64,000 nt of DNA. Origin: Oxytricha trifallax (lineage: Eukaryota; Ciliophora; Spirotrichea; Sporadotrichida; Oxytrichidae). Shown piece by piece: positions 1 through 10,709 of this stretch. The position numbers were made by a program, and so were the translations under genes. The first letter of the stretch is position 1; the number at the start of each line of letters is the position of its first letter. The stretch is from assembly GCA_000711775.1 (NCBI GenBank), contig ARYC01000367.1, positions 87,677 to 151,676 of the forward strand. Direction: 5' to 3'. The notes beneath the pieces were generated by a model. The model saw nothing but the letters and a program-made list of their open reading frames with translations, was not told where the DNA came from and did not search any database.

Positions 1-773
1 TAATTGAGTAAGTATGACATTAAATCTGGGCAAAATTACAAGCCTAAAATTAGTTAAACTATAAATATTATTATAATTTTAAATTAATTGCTGTAAAATA
101 TAGAAATAACGTAAAAGGATGTCTTAAGTTGAAATAAAGGGTAAGAATAGTATATTAGAATTAGATTTCTAGCTAAATTTAATATTCTCTACCTAATTAA
201 CAAATTATATAAATGAAAATTAAAAATTCTTTATATTTATTAATTAACAGAACAAATAATTAAATTGATAGATTAAAGATAAAATGGGATAAAAATTTTC
301 AAATACTCTCTAAATCTGTCTCCTAATCTAAGCTTATTTACCAAAAGTAAAAAATGCACTAATCTTTTAATATACTTACGTTAATTTACTTAAGCCACAC
401 TAGTGAAATGATAATGCTGCTTATAAATATTATTTAACAAGCTTTTATAGTTTAGCATTTAAACAATACTCAAAATAAAATATTAACCATAATCGTCATA
501 AAATCAAACAAATTTACTGAGCAATTATTATGAGTCCAATTAATTTACTTTCAACCAATCTGCCTTCATTCAAAGATAGTTAGTCTAAGAAATATGTAGA
601 CTAAATTGTTTATAATTTTTATAGTTATTCGTAAAACATTGTTAAACTAAAAACGCTTTACCTACTATATCTATCAATTTTCATCTTAATTAATGTAAAT
701 TTAGTTAGAATAATTTTGTATTTCGTAAATAATATATTTTCTTTTTTTATTATTTTATCAATAATGAATACTA
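1..773. other. AT-rich germline DNA, no gene seen
   Basis: No feature can be supported here. MDS1 and MDS2 of paralog G1 would be expected upstream of 1310, but no match to the corresponding G2 or G3 segments was found, so they probably lie left of the window. Confidence 0.5.
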
Positions 774-1258
774 TATTATTTGGATACCCCCCATGTGCCT
801 GGAATCGGAAAAGACCCCCCATGTGCCTGGAATTTTTTTGACTTTCGTTCACAGTTCTGGAATCATGAAAAGTTCTCTATGAAGAAGAAATTTCCAAAAC
901 TCAATGACCACCGTACCATATAATTTAGCTACCCTAGATTACGATTAAAAAACGAAATTTAAAAAATAATGAAGGATTCATGGAGAAAAATTATATTGTT
1001 TATGTTATAAAATTGCATTTTATGATAATTTTCCAACTGATTTTTCTCCATGAATCCTTCATTATTTTTTAAATTTCGTTTTTTAATCGTAATCTAGGGT
1101 AGCTAAATTATATAGTACGGTGGTCATTGAATTTTGGAAATTTCTTCTTCATAGAGAACTTTTCATGATTCCAGAACTGTGAACGAAAGTCAAAAAAATT
1201 CCAGACACATTGGGGGGTCTTTTCCGATTCCAGGCTCATGGGGGGTATCCTATTATTT
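774..1258. mobile_element. Foldback MITE F1 with 8-bp target duplication
   Basis: A non-autonomous foldback element occupies 782-1250. Its arms of about 205 bp pair with few mismatches around a 50-bp AT-rich loop. The termini carry a tandem motif, CCCCCCATGTGCCTGGAAT, twice per end. Direct repeats TATTATTT flank it at 774-781 and 1251-1258. An 8-bp duplication with long inverted repeats is typical of hAT or Mutator-like elements; no transposase is present. It lies just upstream of MDS3 of G1, in what is probably an IES. Confidence 0.88.
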
Positions 1259-1309
1259 AGATTTATAACATTTAAATATATACCTACATTATAATATTAT
1301 AATAAATAA

Positions 1310-1417
1310 GAACTCAATGAATTTTCTGGAAGAAAAAGGTTTTTGGTACATGGTTAAGTGGGATACATATATTGCATTGAATGCGCCACTTCAAGAAAAG
1401 GGCATCATGGTTTCAGA
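1310..1417 (+). CDS. Paralog G1, MDS3 (CxxC segment)
   Basis: Coding segment of the IES-interrupted gene G, matching MDS3 of G2 (32980-33100) and G3 (61147-61274). The frame reads ELNEFSGRKRF... then YCIEC and ends HHGF, against YCLDC...HPGF in G2 and YCNEC...LPGF in G3. The CxxC pair is invariant and suggests zinc binding. The 3' pointer is TTTCAGA (1411-1417), repeated at 5461-5467; joining there keeps the frame into MDS4. The 5' pointer is unknown but should lie near AGAACTC at 1309-1315, because the G2 and G3 pointers fall on the same codons. Function of the protein is not recognised. Confidence 0.8.
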
Positions 1418-2151
1418 TATATTTATATTGAATATTATAAATATATAAAAAAAATTATATCAAAATTAGAATATAATTCCATTTATACTAAATTGAAACC
1501 ATTATATTCCTTTAAGTTCATTATAATACCCAAATTTTTATGGTTATTACTAACATTTTAAATAAAAAAATTGTTTAATCAAGGATCTAATCAAAAGATG
1601 AAGTATTTTTTTTATATTTTAAATTCTTAAACTTAATCATTTAATGATTAGATCTAAAGGTTAAGGTTGGTATTTAAATGAAAATTAAAAAAAAACTGAG
1701 ATTAAATTTCAAAATTATGTTGATATATTGGATATTGACAAGGCAGATAAAATTTTTTAAATAATATTAATATCACAAATTATTTGAATTACCTATTATA
1801 ACTCAATATTTAAGCCTAAGTTCCCTAATAATAGATTTAAAAAAGTCTAGAAAGAACATATTTACAGTATTTATTTTACATTAACTGATAAAATAACAAC
1901 AATCTTTAAGTAAAAATGAACATTTTTGCGATGTCTTATATTTATATTATGTGCAAATTTTACAAAATTCTTTTCTGATTCCTTGCATAGTATTTTTTAT
2001 TTAGCTTAATATATCCCTAAAGTAATTAAATTAATATTTTACTTATTAAAAAGAAATCATATGAATTATTTACAACTGTCTATGCAATTAATCAGAATCG
2101 AACTTGGTAAAATTTACATCAAAAAAATGTAACATTATTCAATTTTACTTA

Positions 2152-2582
2152 AAATATTTAGGGGGAAAAAATTTTCTGCCCCGTGCAGTTTCCCGCTCCC
2201 CACGGAAGTTTCTTGCCTTCAACATTTAATTTTTATTTTTTTTAATAATAACCTTAGAAGTATGTAGATCCCAAGTTCAATGATCATCTTTATATTAAAT
2301 AGGTATTTCTAAAATATAATTTTCAAGGATTATATTTATTCTTGACTTACAATATAATAAAAACAACGCAAAGTTAATTGGTGTGTTTTTCATTATAATT
2401 TAAATTATTTTTATCAAAATATTAATGAGATTTGATACTAGATTACAAATAATCAAATCAAATTTATGTTAATGATTTTTAGAAATTTATAATTAATATA
2501 TATTTTTATTTATGAGCAGGAAACTTCCTCCCTTGGGTGCATATAAAATTATGGGGCAGGAAACTTTCTAACCCAAATATTT
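2152..2582. mobile_element. MITE F2, copy 1
   Basis: An element at 2160-2574 is flanked by 8-bp direct repeats AAATATTT (2152-2159, 2575-2582). Its ends carry imperfect tandem copies of a GGAAGTTTCCTGCCCC-like motif in inverted orientation. Copy 2 lies at 42521-42942. The two share termini and the subterminal word ATGCA..AAAATTTTATA, but the interiors differ. No coding capacity. Confidence 0.85.
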
Positions 2583-3887
2583 TGTTAATTTACCATTTAT
2601 TGTAAATTAAATACCATAAATAAATTCTCTCTAGACTTTTTATATTAATACTAAGGGATCTCAGAGACCTATTAATTGAGTATTATTGCTTTATTTTTAA
2701 TCTGCTTGTGATATTTTAGATTATTTATAAATTAAAAAAAATATTACTTGCGAAAATAGGATGATATCCTCATTTATACATATAAAAATTTAATTCGAAA
2801 AATACTATGGGTTATATATGAGATTAGATATTGCATTTTTATTTATTTAAAATGCGGAATCTAAATTCAAGATATGATAATGAGTTAGCTAAATTATTAT
2901 AATTATTGGGGAATAAATAAATTTAATCAAGATTGAACATGTTTTATTTTAATATTAAAATAAAATGGTATTTGCAGTTTCTTTATAGCAGATTTTTATG
3001 CATAAACCATTATTACGTTAGAGTACCTTAATTATATTTATTAAAATAAATAAATTCAAATACAGCAAAACTTTTTAAAAAAATGCATGATATAATTATT
3101 CAATAAGTATTTGTATAAAAAAAAAATAAAATTGCTACTATAGAAGATAACAAAATATGAAGAGTTTTACTTTTTATGTATATGAAAATTAATCTACTTA
3201 ATATATAAAATTCACTGATTTATTTTATTGCATTTTCTGTAAAAAAAAGGTTATATTAAAATTATAGATTTCTTTATAAATATAATTAAGGCACTCTGCC
3301 ATTAAACAGGTTTATCAAAAAAATTGAGGGAATAATACCTAAAAATATCAAAATATCTTAATTATTTAATCGAACATGAGCAATATTTAATGAATTTTAT
3401 GTATGTCCCTATAATTATGCTTTTTTAGCAAAGCATATAAATTATATAGGCTGAAAAATAAAAGTTAAAATTAAAGTAATTAACTCAAAACTTTCTTAAT
3501 TATACATCTAATGGTTATTATTTCACAGATTAATAGCTTAAATTAATTCATTCTGTATATTGGTATAAAATTATAAAAAGAATAGAGATTTATTTATAAT
3601 CCAAAGAGACCTTTGCACTATATGATTAAAATATAATTAAATTAAATATTATTTTCCATTAAAAAAAAATCAAAATGAAAATCTTGTCCAATGAAAAATG
3701 CTTCCTAATACATCAAGCATATAGGCATATAGGACACAGGAATAAGTAAAATAAGGTTAAAGATCAGCAAGAAGCTAGATGCCTCGCTTAACTTAATGTC
3801 CTTTCAAGAAAGCAACTTAGATGAACCAATCGTCTTTCCATAATGCAAGGATTATTCACCTAGTATCAGACGCATCAAGTTATTCTA

Positions 3888-4325
3888 TCAACGCCAAGGG
3901 CAAGTTATGAATTTTATAGCTTATTGGTTCTATCGTAATGAAAAGTACAGTCCAGAAATAAGTAAAGGCTTATCCTAAAATGCTAGTGAAAATGATACTT
4001 CGAATTCATGGATAATATTTTTAATTTTGCTCCCTGAGAAGATCACAGTGTTTACTACCTCGCCATCATCCTTTACTGTTGATATCTATAAGATTGTAAG
4101 CTATTTACATAAAAGGAAATATTCAGGTACACTTTTGAGTTTTCTGTTATGTCTCTCAAAGTACTCTGCTATACAAAGTTATTTTTTCTCTTACATATGT
4201 AACTGTGAATCTTACTTTTAGATAATTATTAGGATGCTACTCTCTGGATATTCCCGCACTTAAATATTAACAAGTCTGTTTGATGCTATCAGCATTGAGA
4301 TTCTCACTGCGGAATAGTCTCTCAT
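3888..4325 (-). CDS. Hypothetical 145-aa ORF in left palindrome arm
   Basis: Inverted duplicate of the frame at 4552-4989, at the exact mirror position, from CAT at 4323-4325 outward. The two frames diverge from the palindrome centre. The same reservations apply: only TGA stops, so a frame of this length is not rare by chance. The supporting points are composition and conservation between arms, and the latter could simply reflect a recent duplication. Confidence 0.33.
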
Positions 4326-4551
4326 GATTTCACTATATAAAATAATTAATTGATATGAAAAAGCCATACAACTCGCAGACCTGTGCTGATTTTAATCAAT
4401 TTAAAGTTCAAAACTATTTTATAACGTATATTAAATATGTCTCTAATTTTCAATTTTAAATAAGTTTTGAACTTTAAATGATTAAAATCAGCACAGGTCT
4501 GCGAGTTGTATGGCTTTTTCATATCAATTAATTATTTTATATAGTGAAATC

Positions 4552-4989
4552 ATGAGAGACTATTCCGCAGTGAGAATCTCAATGCTGATAGCATCAAACA
4601 GACCTGTTAATATTTAAGTGCGGGAATATCCAGAGAGTAGCATCCTAATAATTATCTAAAAGTAAGATTCACAGTTACATATGTAAGAGAAAAAATAACT
4701 TTGTATAGCAGAGTACTTTGAGAGACATAACAGAAAACTCAAAAGTGTACCTGAATATTTCCTTTTATGTAAATAGCTTACAATCTTATAGATATCAACA
4801 GTAAAGGATGATGGCGAGGTAGTAAACACTGTGATCTTCTCAGGGAGCAAAATTAAAAATATTATCCATGAATTCGAAGTATCATTTTCACTAGCATTTT
4901 AGGATAAGCCTTTACTTATTTCTGGACTGTACTTTTCATTACGATAGAACCAATAAGCTATAAAATTCATAACTTGCCCTTGGCGTTGA
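4552..4989 (+). CDS. Hypothetical 145-aa ORF in right palindrome arm
   Basis: ATG at 4552 to TGA at 4987-4989, read with TAA/TAG as Gln. It begins MRDYSAVRISML and ends FITCPWR, with a mixed, not simply AT-driven, residue composition. The region is GC-richer than its surroundings. The mirror copy is on the minus strand at 3888-4325. The opposite strand is also open over much of the arm, so coding status is uncertain. No family recognised. It could be a captured gene fragment or a foldback element's own protein. Confidence 0.35.
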
Positions 4990-5460
4990 TAGAATAACTT
5001 GATGCGTCTGATACTAGGTGAATAATCCTTGCATTATGGAAAGACGATTGGTTCATCTAAGTTGCTTTCTTGAAAGGACATTAAGTTAAGCGAGGCATCT
5101 AGCTTCTTGCTGATCTTTAACCTTATTTTACTTATTCCTGTGTCCTATATGCCTATATGCTTGATGTATTAGGAAGCATTTTTCATTGGACAAGATTTTC
5201 ATTTTGATTTTTTTTTAATGGAAAATAATATTTAATTTAATTATATTTTAATCATATAGTGCAAAGGTCTCTTTGGATTATAAATAAATCTCTTAAATGA
5301 AAAATAATATTTTTCTTTAAGAAAAATTATTACAAAATTCTTTTAAATGTAGTCGAATATATGTTATAATTATTATTTACTTAAAAAATGATTAAATATA
5401 AGAAAATTATTTTTTTAAAATTTGAATATATCTGCAAAATTATTTATTTATAAATAAATA

Positions 5461-5554
5461 TTTCAGAGTTGAACTCTTAAAAAACAAATATGAAACTCCT
5501 GTTTTATTCGTTCAACACAGAGCTCATTTCAAAAGTGGTCACAACACAGATTTT
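5461..5554 (+). CDS. Paralog G1, MDS4 (HxxxH segment)
   Basis: Matches MDS4 of G2 (35942-36029) and G3 (61967-62053). It reads FRVELLKNKYETPVLF then HFKSGHNTD, where G2 has HFKGHKTD and G3 HFKGHSTD. The paired histidines with the upstream CxxC of MDS3 would complete a possible zinc site. The 5' pointer is TTTCAGA (5461-5467). The 3' pointer is ACAGATTTT (5546-5554), repeated at 12405-12413; joining there continues in frame into MDS5. Confidence 0.82.
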
Positions 5555-6069
5555 AAATTATAATACATATTATAATATAATTATAGTTTATTATTCACAT
5601 AAAATTTTATGAGAGTAAAGTATTTTAATAATTAAATTTATTATTTTTATATATTATTACATTATTTAAGTTGGTTGAATCACGATTAATAAATTTTAAT
5701 TTGGTATTAAAAACATAAAAGTTAGTTTCATAATTTAACTGAAAAGATCTAATTAAATTATAGTTATTATAGTTATATGATGGATAAAAGTTTTACAAAT
5801 AAAATTAAATTATAATGACGTTTGTTGCAGGAATATGTTGTAACTTTAAAAAAGATAGTATAACTAAACTATACTATGCCATATTAAATCCCTTAAAAGA
5901 ATGTTTATTTTTTTTGTTGTTGTAAAAGTTGAGATTTTATTGGGGTTAAAAAAATTGTGCAAATTAGCAAAAAGATAAGAATATATTTTTGAAATTCATG
6001 GTCTATTTATGATGAGTAAAATAAAAAAATATTGTTTAAGTTTAGGTAAGGTACAAGTTTTAAAATATA

Positions 6070-7162
6070 GAATAAGTCAGTATTGACGTCAATTACTCAC
6101 CGATGACGTCAATAACTCACCAGTTTTAATAAATGGTAAAATTGTGCATAGCACAATTAAACTAAAAAATTGAAGTTTCAAGCAAGGTCTTAGGGGTGCT
6201 ACCTCTATAAGAGTCACAGGGGTGGAGACCCTGATTTGATGTCAAATCAAAATTTTTAAGAGCAGGGATCGAGTGTGTGCAAAGCATTTGCCCGCCTACC
6301 TTTCTCCTGACTATGTTCTTTACGTGTTCCATGAGGATATTAAAGCATATAAGTATTCTTTTCAAGAGAATACCTTTTTCTTAGTTTCCAAATTATAAGG
6401 AAGAGTACCTGCTTTTCATAATCTTAGTTGAATAAGTACTGAATCAATATTTGTCTTTTTTTATTTCTTTTAAGGTCATATCGATTAATTACTTCTTTTT
6501 TAGGTTGTAAAGAAAAAGATTTAAGCAAGAAATGGTTGTTAAGCAAAAATTTGCTTGAGTTGAATCTTTATTTTGGTTCTTGTTATTGGCTAGGGGTACT
6601 AAGTTTTGTGATTATCCTCCTCTTGTTTCCGGGATGGTATTTATATGGCCGCTTCTTCTTGTGTAATTATAACATTTTGAAGATTTGTTGTTTAAGTTGA
6701 TGCTTAGAATGTGTAATTTCCAAAATACTCCATAGTCTTGTTTATTACCAAATGCAATGAGGTAATATTATTTACCTTCATCGACTATATTGAAAGATCA
6801 GGAACGAGATGTAAAACTTAATTAAGCAGATTTTTATTTGATGCTTCTGTCAGAATTACACTTTGTCGAAAAGGTACCGGCCTATGATGTTTCAACTTGT
6901 AAAGACTCCAAACATTCATAAGAGGCCATTAAATCCACTCGATCCCTGCTCTTAAAAAATTTGATTTGAAATCAAATCAGGGTCTCCACCCCTGTGACTC
7001 TTTTAGAGGTAGCACCCCTAAGACCTTGCTTGAAACTTCAATTTTAAGTTTAATTGTGCTATGCACAATTTTACCATTTATTAAAACTGGTGAGTAATTG
7101 ACGTCATCGGTGAGTAATTGACATCATAGGTGAGTAATTGACGTCAAAACCCGAATAAGTCA
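6070..7162. mobile_element. Element F3: long TIRs, tandem TGACGTCA ends, 10-bp duplication
   Basis: The element spans 6080-7152 between direct repeats GAATAAGTCA (6070-6079, 7153-7162). The terminal inverted repeats are about 200 bp (6080-6275 and 6941-7152) and begin with tandem copies of a TGACGTCAATTACTCACC motif, two at the left and three at the right. A 9-10 bp duplication with long TIRs is the Mutator-like (MULE) pattern. The unique interior of about 665 bp carries a basic TGA-only frame. The host sequence is a decayed TBE; the equivalent uninterrupted TBE site is seen near 19850. Confidence 0.85.
6247..6675 (-). CDS. Hypothetical basic 142-aa ORF inside F3
   Basis: ATG at 6675-6673, TGA at 6249-6247, with TAA/TAG as Gln. 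The frame stays open for about 178 codons including the part upstream of the ATG. It is Lys/Arg-rich near the N-terminus (KKKRPYKYHPGNKRR). The RPYKYHPG stretch superficially resembles the histone H3 RPHRYRPG region, but nothing after it does, so I do not call it a histone. Its C-terminus runs into the left TIR. It may be a captured host fragment or chance. Confidence 0.3.
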
Positions 7163-8322
7163 TCAGTGCTATATTATGCAGCAAATGAAAAACTTGTAAA
7201 CAAAATCCTTGAATATTAGTTTCTACTTCTTCTAGTTGTTTACGATAAAAAATATTGGCTCTTGAAAACATCAAAACGAAAATGAAAGTTCTCTCTTGTT
7301 CACCTTAACTTCATAGTGTTTAACAAGAGTTATGTTTCTACTCAGTTTCCTGAATAAATATACCATTTACTTAACGCTTATATTATTATATTGAATACTT
7401 TTTTCTTTATAATCAAGATTTCATAAAATTTAAAGAAATAATCTTTATAAAAACTTTTCATTAAGTCATAGCTTTAGAGCTTTTTATTTTATGACAGTAA
7501 GTTAGGGTTGAAAAGTTTGCTGCTCAAACATAAAATATATCGCTCTTTAATTTTTAATATCTTTATGATATTATTCGACCAGATGCTGTTCAATTTACTT
7601 TATATAAATAAGCGGAAACTTATTGATGTTTTGGAAAATTCAGCAAAGGCGTATGTAAAAATACTGGTATAAAACAATCATTAGGTCTAATCTCATAAAT
7701 ACTTCGAAAGAGTCTCCTCTGTAATATTCCTTTATAAATACTTTAAATATTAATATGTAGATTAAAATAAATAACATATCTTTATAATTCAAAAATACTA
7801 TTCTTTATTTGTTTAGTTTCAAAATTTAAAAAATGTTTTTTATAATAAATTTACAAAAAATTAAATTTTACGATGATTAATTTTTTTTAAAATTTTTTTT
7901 TGTTAGATATATAAAGCAAAATCTGCTAAGTTGGTAAATCTTCTACAATCTAACTAGTATAAATTAGATATTATATGTAATTTAAATCTTTATTTTACAT
8001 TCATAAATTCGCAATTCAATACTATTTTATGAATAATAAAATCGAATTTATTTTACCCTGATTCTTTTTGAAAATTTTAAATTAATAATAACTTATTTAG
8101 CTAATTGTATTTTTAGATATATAGATAGATAGATAATTAGTAAATTACTAATTAAGTAATCATTATATTTTAAAAGGAAAAATACAATTAATTTTATAGT
8201 TTTTCTAACTGGATGGGATTCAAAACCCCAAAACCCCTTCGTGAGGTTTATAAGTGCTTTGATTTGTAGGGTATAGTTGGGGTCTTATTGGGGTTAGTAG
8301 AGAAATTAGGTCAAATTGCAAA

Positions 8323-9355
8323 ATGAGAAATGGAAATTAGAGAAATTTAGGGTCTATTTATTATGAGTAATATTTAGATTTACTGCTTAAAGTTAGGTAT
8401 GGTACGAGTATTAATATAGACTAAGCCAAACTTATACTAAATTTTGCAGCTTTAGCAAAGTTATTACGCAAGAGTGCCTTAACTGTTAGGTATCACTGCT
8501 TGTTAGCTGTTTAGCATAATAACTCAGGCACTTGAAAACATCCTGCAAGAAAATAAAAGTTCTCTCAGGTTCATATTGACTTCCTCTGCGACTCGAAGAC
8601 TTTGAAGTATTGGGCACACTTTCCATTAGACTAGCGAGCTGTGATGTTTCATCGTAAGTTTCCTGACATGCGTATCTCTCCTTAGACTATAGCCAATATT
8701 TATAGAAGAAATGGTATTACTTTCAAGACTGTCAACAGAGTGAAGAGAGTGATTGATTTTACAGTGCCATTTTATAGTAATAATTTAAACTATATATATG
8801 ATTAAATGCAGAGGGCTATTGACAATAACATTAAGTTCATACACGCTGATGAAGCTGTGTTTACCTTCAACACCTTTATTAATAAGTCTTGGTATAAGAA
8901 GTATGATAGTATAGAAGTCTACGATTAGAAAGTAAAGGTTGTAACCCATGCAATTTTAGCAGGTATTAGTGAAGACTCTGGCTTAGAAAGTTATGTTATT
9001 CACACTCGCTCTATTAAGGGAGAGTAGTACATGAAAGATAAATACAACGATTAGGAGATCATCCTGTTTGTTGAGAATCTCTCAGTTCATAAGACTAAGG
9101 AGTCTAAGAAAGCTGATGAAGAGTTAAACATAACTCCTGTATATAACGTTCCCTATAGCCCATAGTTTAATGGAATCGAATTCTATTGGAGTTAAAAAGA
9201 AGCTGCTGCTGTATCATCTTATGGATGACTTGCCTATCGATACAGTAGACTTAATTCAAAGCAGCTGTAAGAGAGTGAGCTTAGATAAGACAATAATTTG
9301 TGCGAGAGAGGGAAGAATGAATATTTATTAATAAGTTTTAGATTTATATGAATGA
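8323..9355 (+). pseudogene. TBE-1 DDE transposase, inactivated
   Basis: Tc1/mariner-IS630-like transposase (TBE 42-kDa type). The first catalytic Asp is in IHADEAVF and the Glu in NGIEFYW. The second Asp position reads FVENLSVHK: GAG at 9073-9075 replaces the Asp found in TBE-2, 3 and 5. A leucine codon seen in TBE-5 is changed to TGA in the N-terminal third (..SGT-stop-KHPARK). About seven codons are missing before the second Asp. A deletion of roughly 14 bp after the Glu motif shifts the frame. This copy cannot make active enzyme. It converges on the small-protein gene. Confidence 0.93.
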
Positions 9356-9362
9356 ATAAGTT

Positions 9363-10143
9363 CGCATATTAAACTAACCCATAAAGGGGTGTGGCTTCTC
9401 TTTCTTCTCCTCTTCTTATGGCTTGCTTGGGCCCATATTTCTTCTCTTAGAGCCAGCTCCTGAATCTATGTTCATTTCATCTGGCTTTTAAAAATCTTTA
9501 TAAAGTCTCTTTGCTCACTTCATGAATAGTCTATGACTTTCTCTCTCTGTGAACCTTTGCATGTTCTTTCATTAGTAATATACCAGTTCAAGGTTTCCCT
9601 ACAAAGTTGTATGTCAAAGCTTACTAGAGAGGTATGGATGCGTTTTAAGCTCCGCAAGCCAGGTGTCGCTTATTAGTATACCTTGCTTCTTTTAATCTTC
9701 AGGAGAAAAAGAGTAGCGTTTCTTGTGAGCTTCTTCAATTATCTCTCTGAGATGACTATCTCTTAAAGTTCCAAGAACACCAAAGAAGAAGCTCCTTTTG
9801 GGAGTTTGTTAGAGAGTTGTTTCTTAGTAGGAAGATAAACCTCCAACTCTTCATCTTTCATCATATCCTCGAAGAGATTAGTAAACGAAATCTCTGGGTA
9901 GTTTGGTATTTCTATCAACTTAATTTCATTGTTTTTGAAGGCTTTCTTCTCATCACTTTTAAAAATGAAAATTTTAGTACCTTCCATCATTGGAAGGAAT
10001 AATCCCACTCTAGGTATTGATTAAGTATATGTCACATGCTTACCATGCTGAGTGAGGTATCGATAGAGATCTTCCTTGCTTCTAAATCTTGAGATCATTT
10101 CTTAAGCTTCAACCCTCTTCATTGCAGTACTTATAGATTCCAT
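9363..10143 (-). pseudogene. TBE-1 small-protein gene, frameshifted
   Basis: Homolog of the intact TBE-2 gene at 15580-16370 (TBE 22-kDa ORF). ATG at 10143-10141; conserved blocks LFLPMMEGT, IEIPNYPEIS and YLPTKKQLSNKLP. A 1-bp deletion near 9797 (CCAAAAGGAGC versus CCAGAGAGAAAC) shifts the frame, and the expected TGA after AATATG is CGA. Both introns of the TBE-2 gene have counterparts: GTAAGC...AG after exon 1, and GTAAGCTTTGACATACAAC..TAG before exon 3. Function unknown. Confidence 0.85.
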
Positions 10144-10709
10144 CCTTGTTCCTTTTCTTGTTATTGGATTTCAAATTTTAATATATAGAGTTCTGGATCC
10201 TACTGTTAAAAATCTTAGTATTAAATATGGGTATCTCATAGGAGGTCAACCTGGTAAGGATACGTGGAGAAAGCTGGCAGAAGCTGTAACAAACTTCAGA
10301 GATGGAGCTCCATTTTTATCTATTTAGTTCCATTAAATTAGTACTAAATTTGTTTAAATTTATTCAGTACTGGTACTAATTCGGTTTAATTTTAATTGGT
10401 ACCAATTTAATAGTACCAAAACTTAATTAGTAACTAATTTCAAACTAATGAGGTTTGAATGGAAAAGTTCTAAAATGGTTCAAAACCTAATTGGTACCAG
10501 TACCAACCTGAATATAATCTAAGTTGGTACAAAATTAAAAATATTAAGGATGAAATTAGAAAATTATAGCTATAAGCTAAGTATAAATTTGAGCTCTAAC
10601 ACTTCAATATCAACCATTAGTGCTGCAGTGCGCCAACACCTATACACAGTTGGTTTAACTAGAGAGGCTATTAGAGCTTTATAATACAAATTTAAATTTG
10701 AATTTAAAC
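10144..10709. promoter_or_regulatory. TBE-1 divergent intergenic region with GGTACC palindromes
   Basis: 566 bp between the diverging small-protein and kinase genes. It holds a cluster of short palindromes built on GGTACC or AGTACT, including AATTGGTACCAATT at 10394-10407. The same motif occurs in TBE-5 (47101-47114). A shared promoter or transposon-protein binding region is an inference from position and symmetry. Confidence 0.5.

Larger units (their letters stand above)
3584..5293. repeat. 1.7-kb near-perfect palindrome
   Basis: Arms 3584-4414 and 4463-5293 (831 bp each) are almost identical inverted copies around a spacer of about 48 bp. Coordinates mirror exactly (x to 8877-x), so there are no length differences; only rare substitutions are visible, such as AGTCTG versus GGTCTG at the homologous site near 4270/4605. 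It lies inside IES3 of G1. No clear target duplication was found. Each arm carries the same 145-codon TGA-only frame. Confidence 0.95.
1418..5460. other. IES3 of paralog G1 (about 4.05 kb)
   Basis: AT-rich DNA between pointer copies TTTCAGA (1411-1417 and 5461-5467). It contains MITE F2 (2160-2574) and the 1.7-kb palindrome (3584-5293). The rest (1418-2151 and 2583-3583) is AT-rich with no supportable gene. It is not an intron: the 5' side after the exon-like segment reads GATATA, not GT. Confidence 0.75.
5900..7400 (+). pseudogene. Decayed TBE remnant, transposase N-terminal part
   Basis: The segment 5925-6079 plus 7163-7400 resembles the start of the TBE-1 transposase (8323 on): GGTCTATTTATGATGAGTAA, then GGTAAGGTACAAGT, then the region equivalent to TTGAAAACATC...AAAGTTCTCTC. 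No intact frame remains and the C4A4 end is not recognisable. The F3 foldback element is inserted in it at 6080-7152. Confidence 0.6.

Noticed and set aside
4027-4221. Frame MLPEKITVFTTSPSS.. in the left palindrome arm and its mirror
   Set aside because: Opposite strand of the longer 145-codon frame; at most one of the two can be the coding strand and the other has better composition.
6585-6660. Resemblance of KKKRPYKYHPGNKRR to the histone H3 RPGT region
   Set aside because: Similarity is limited to about eight residues and the downstream H3 core is absent.
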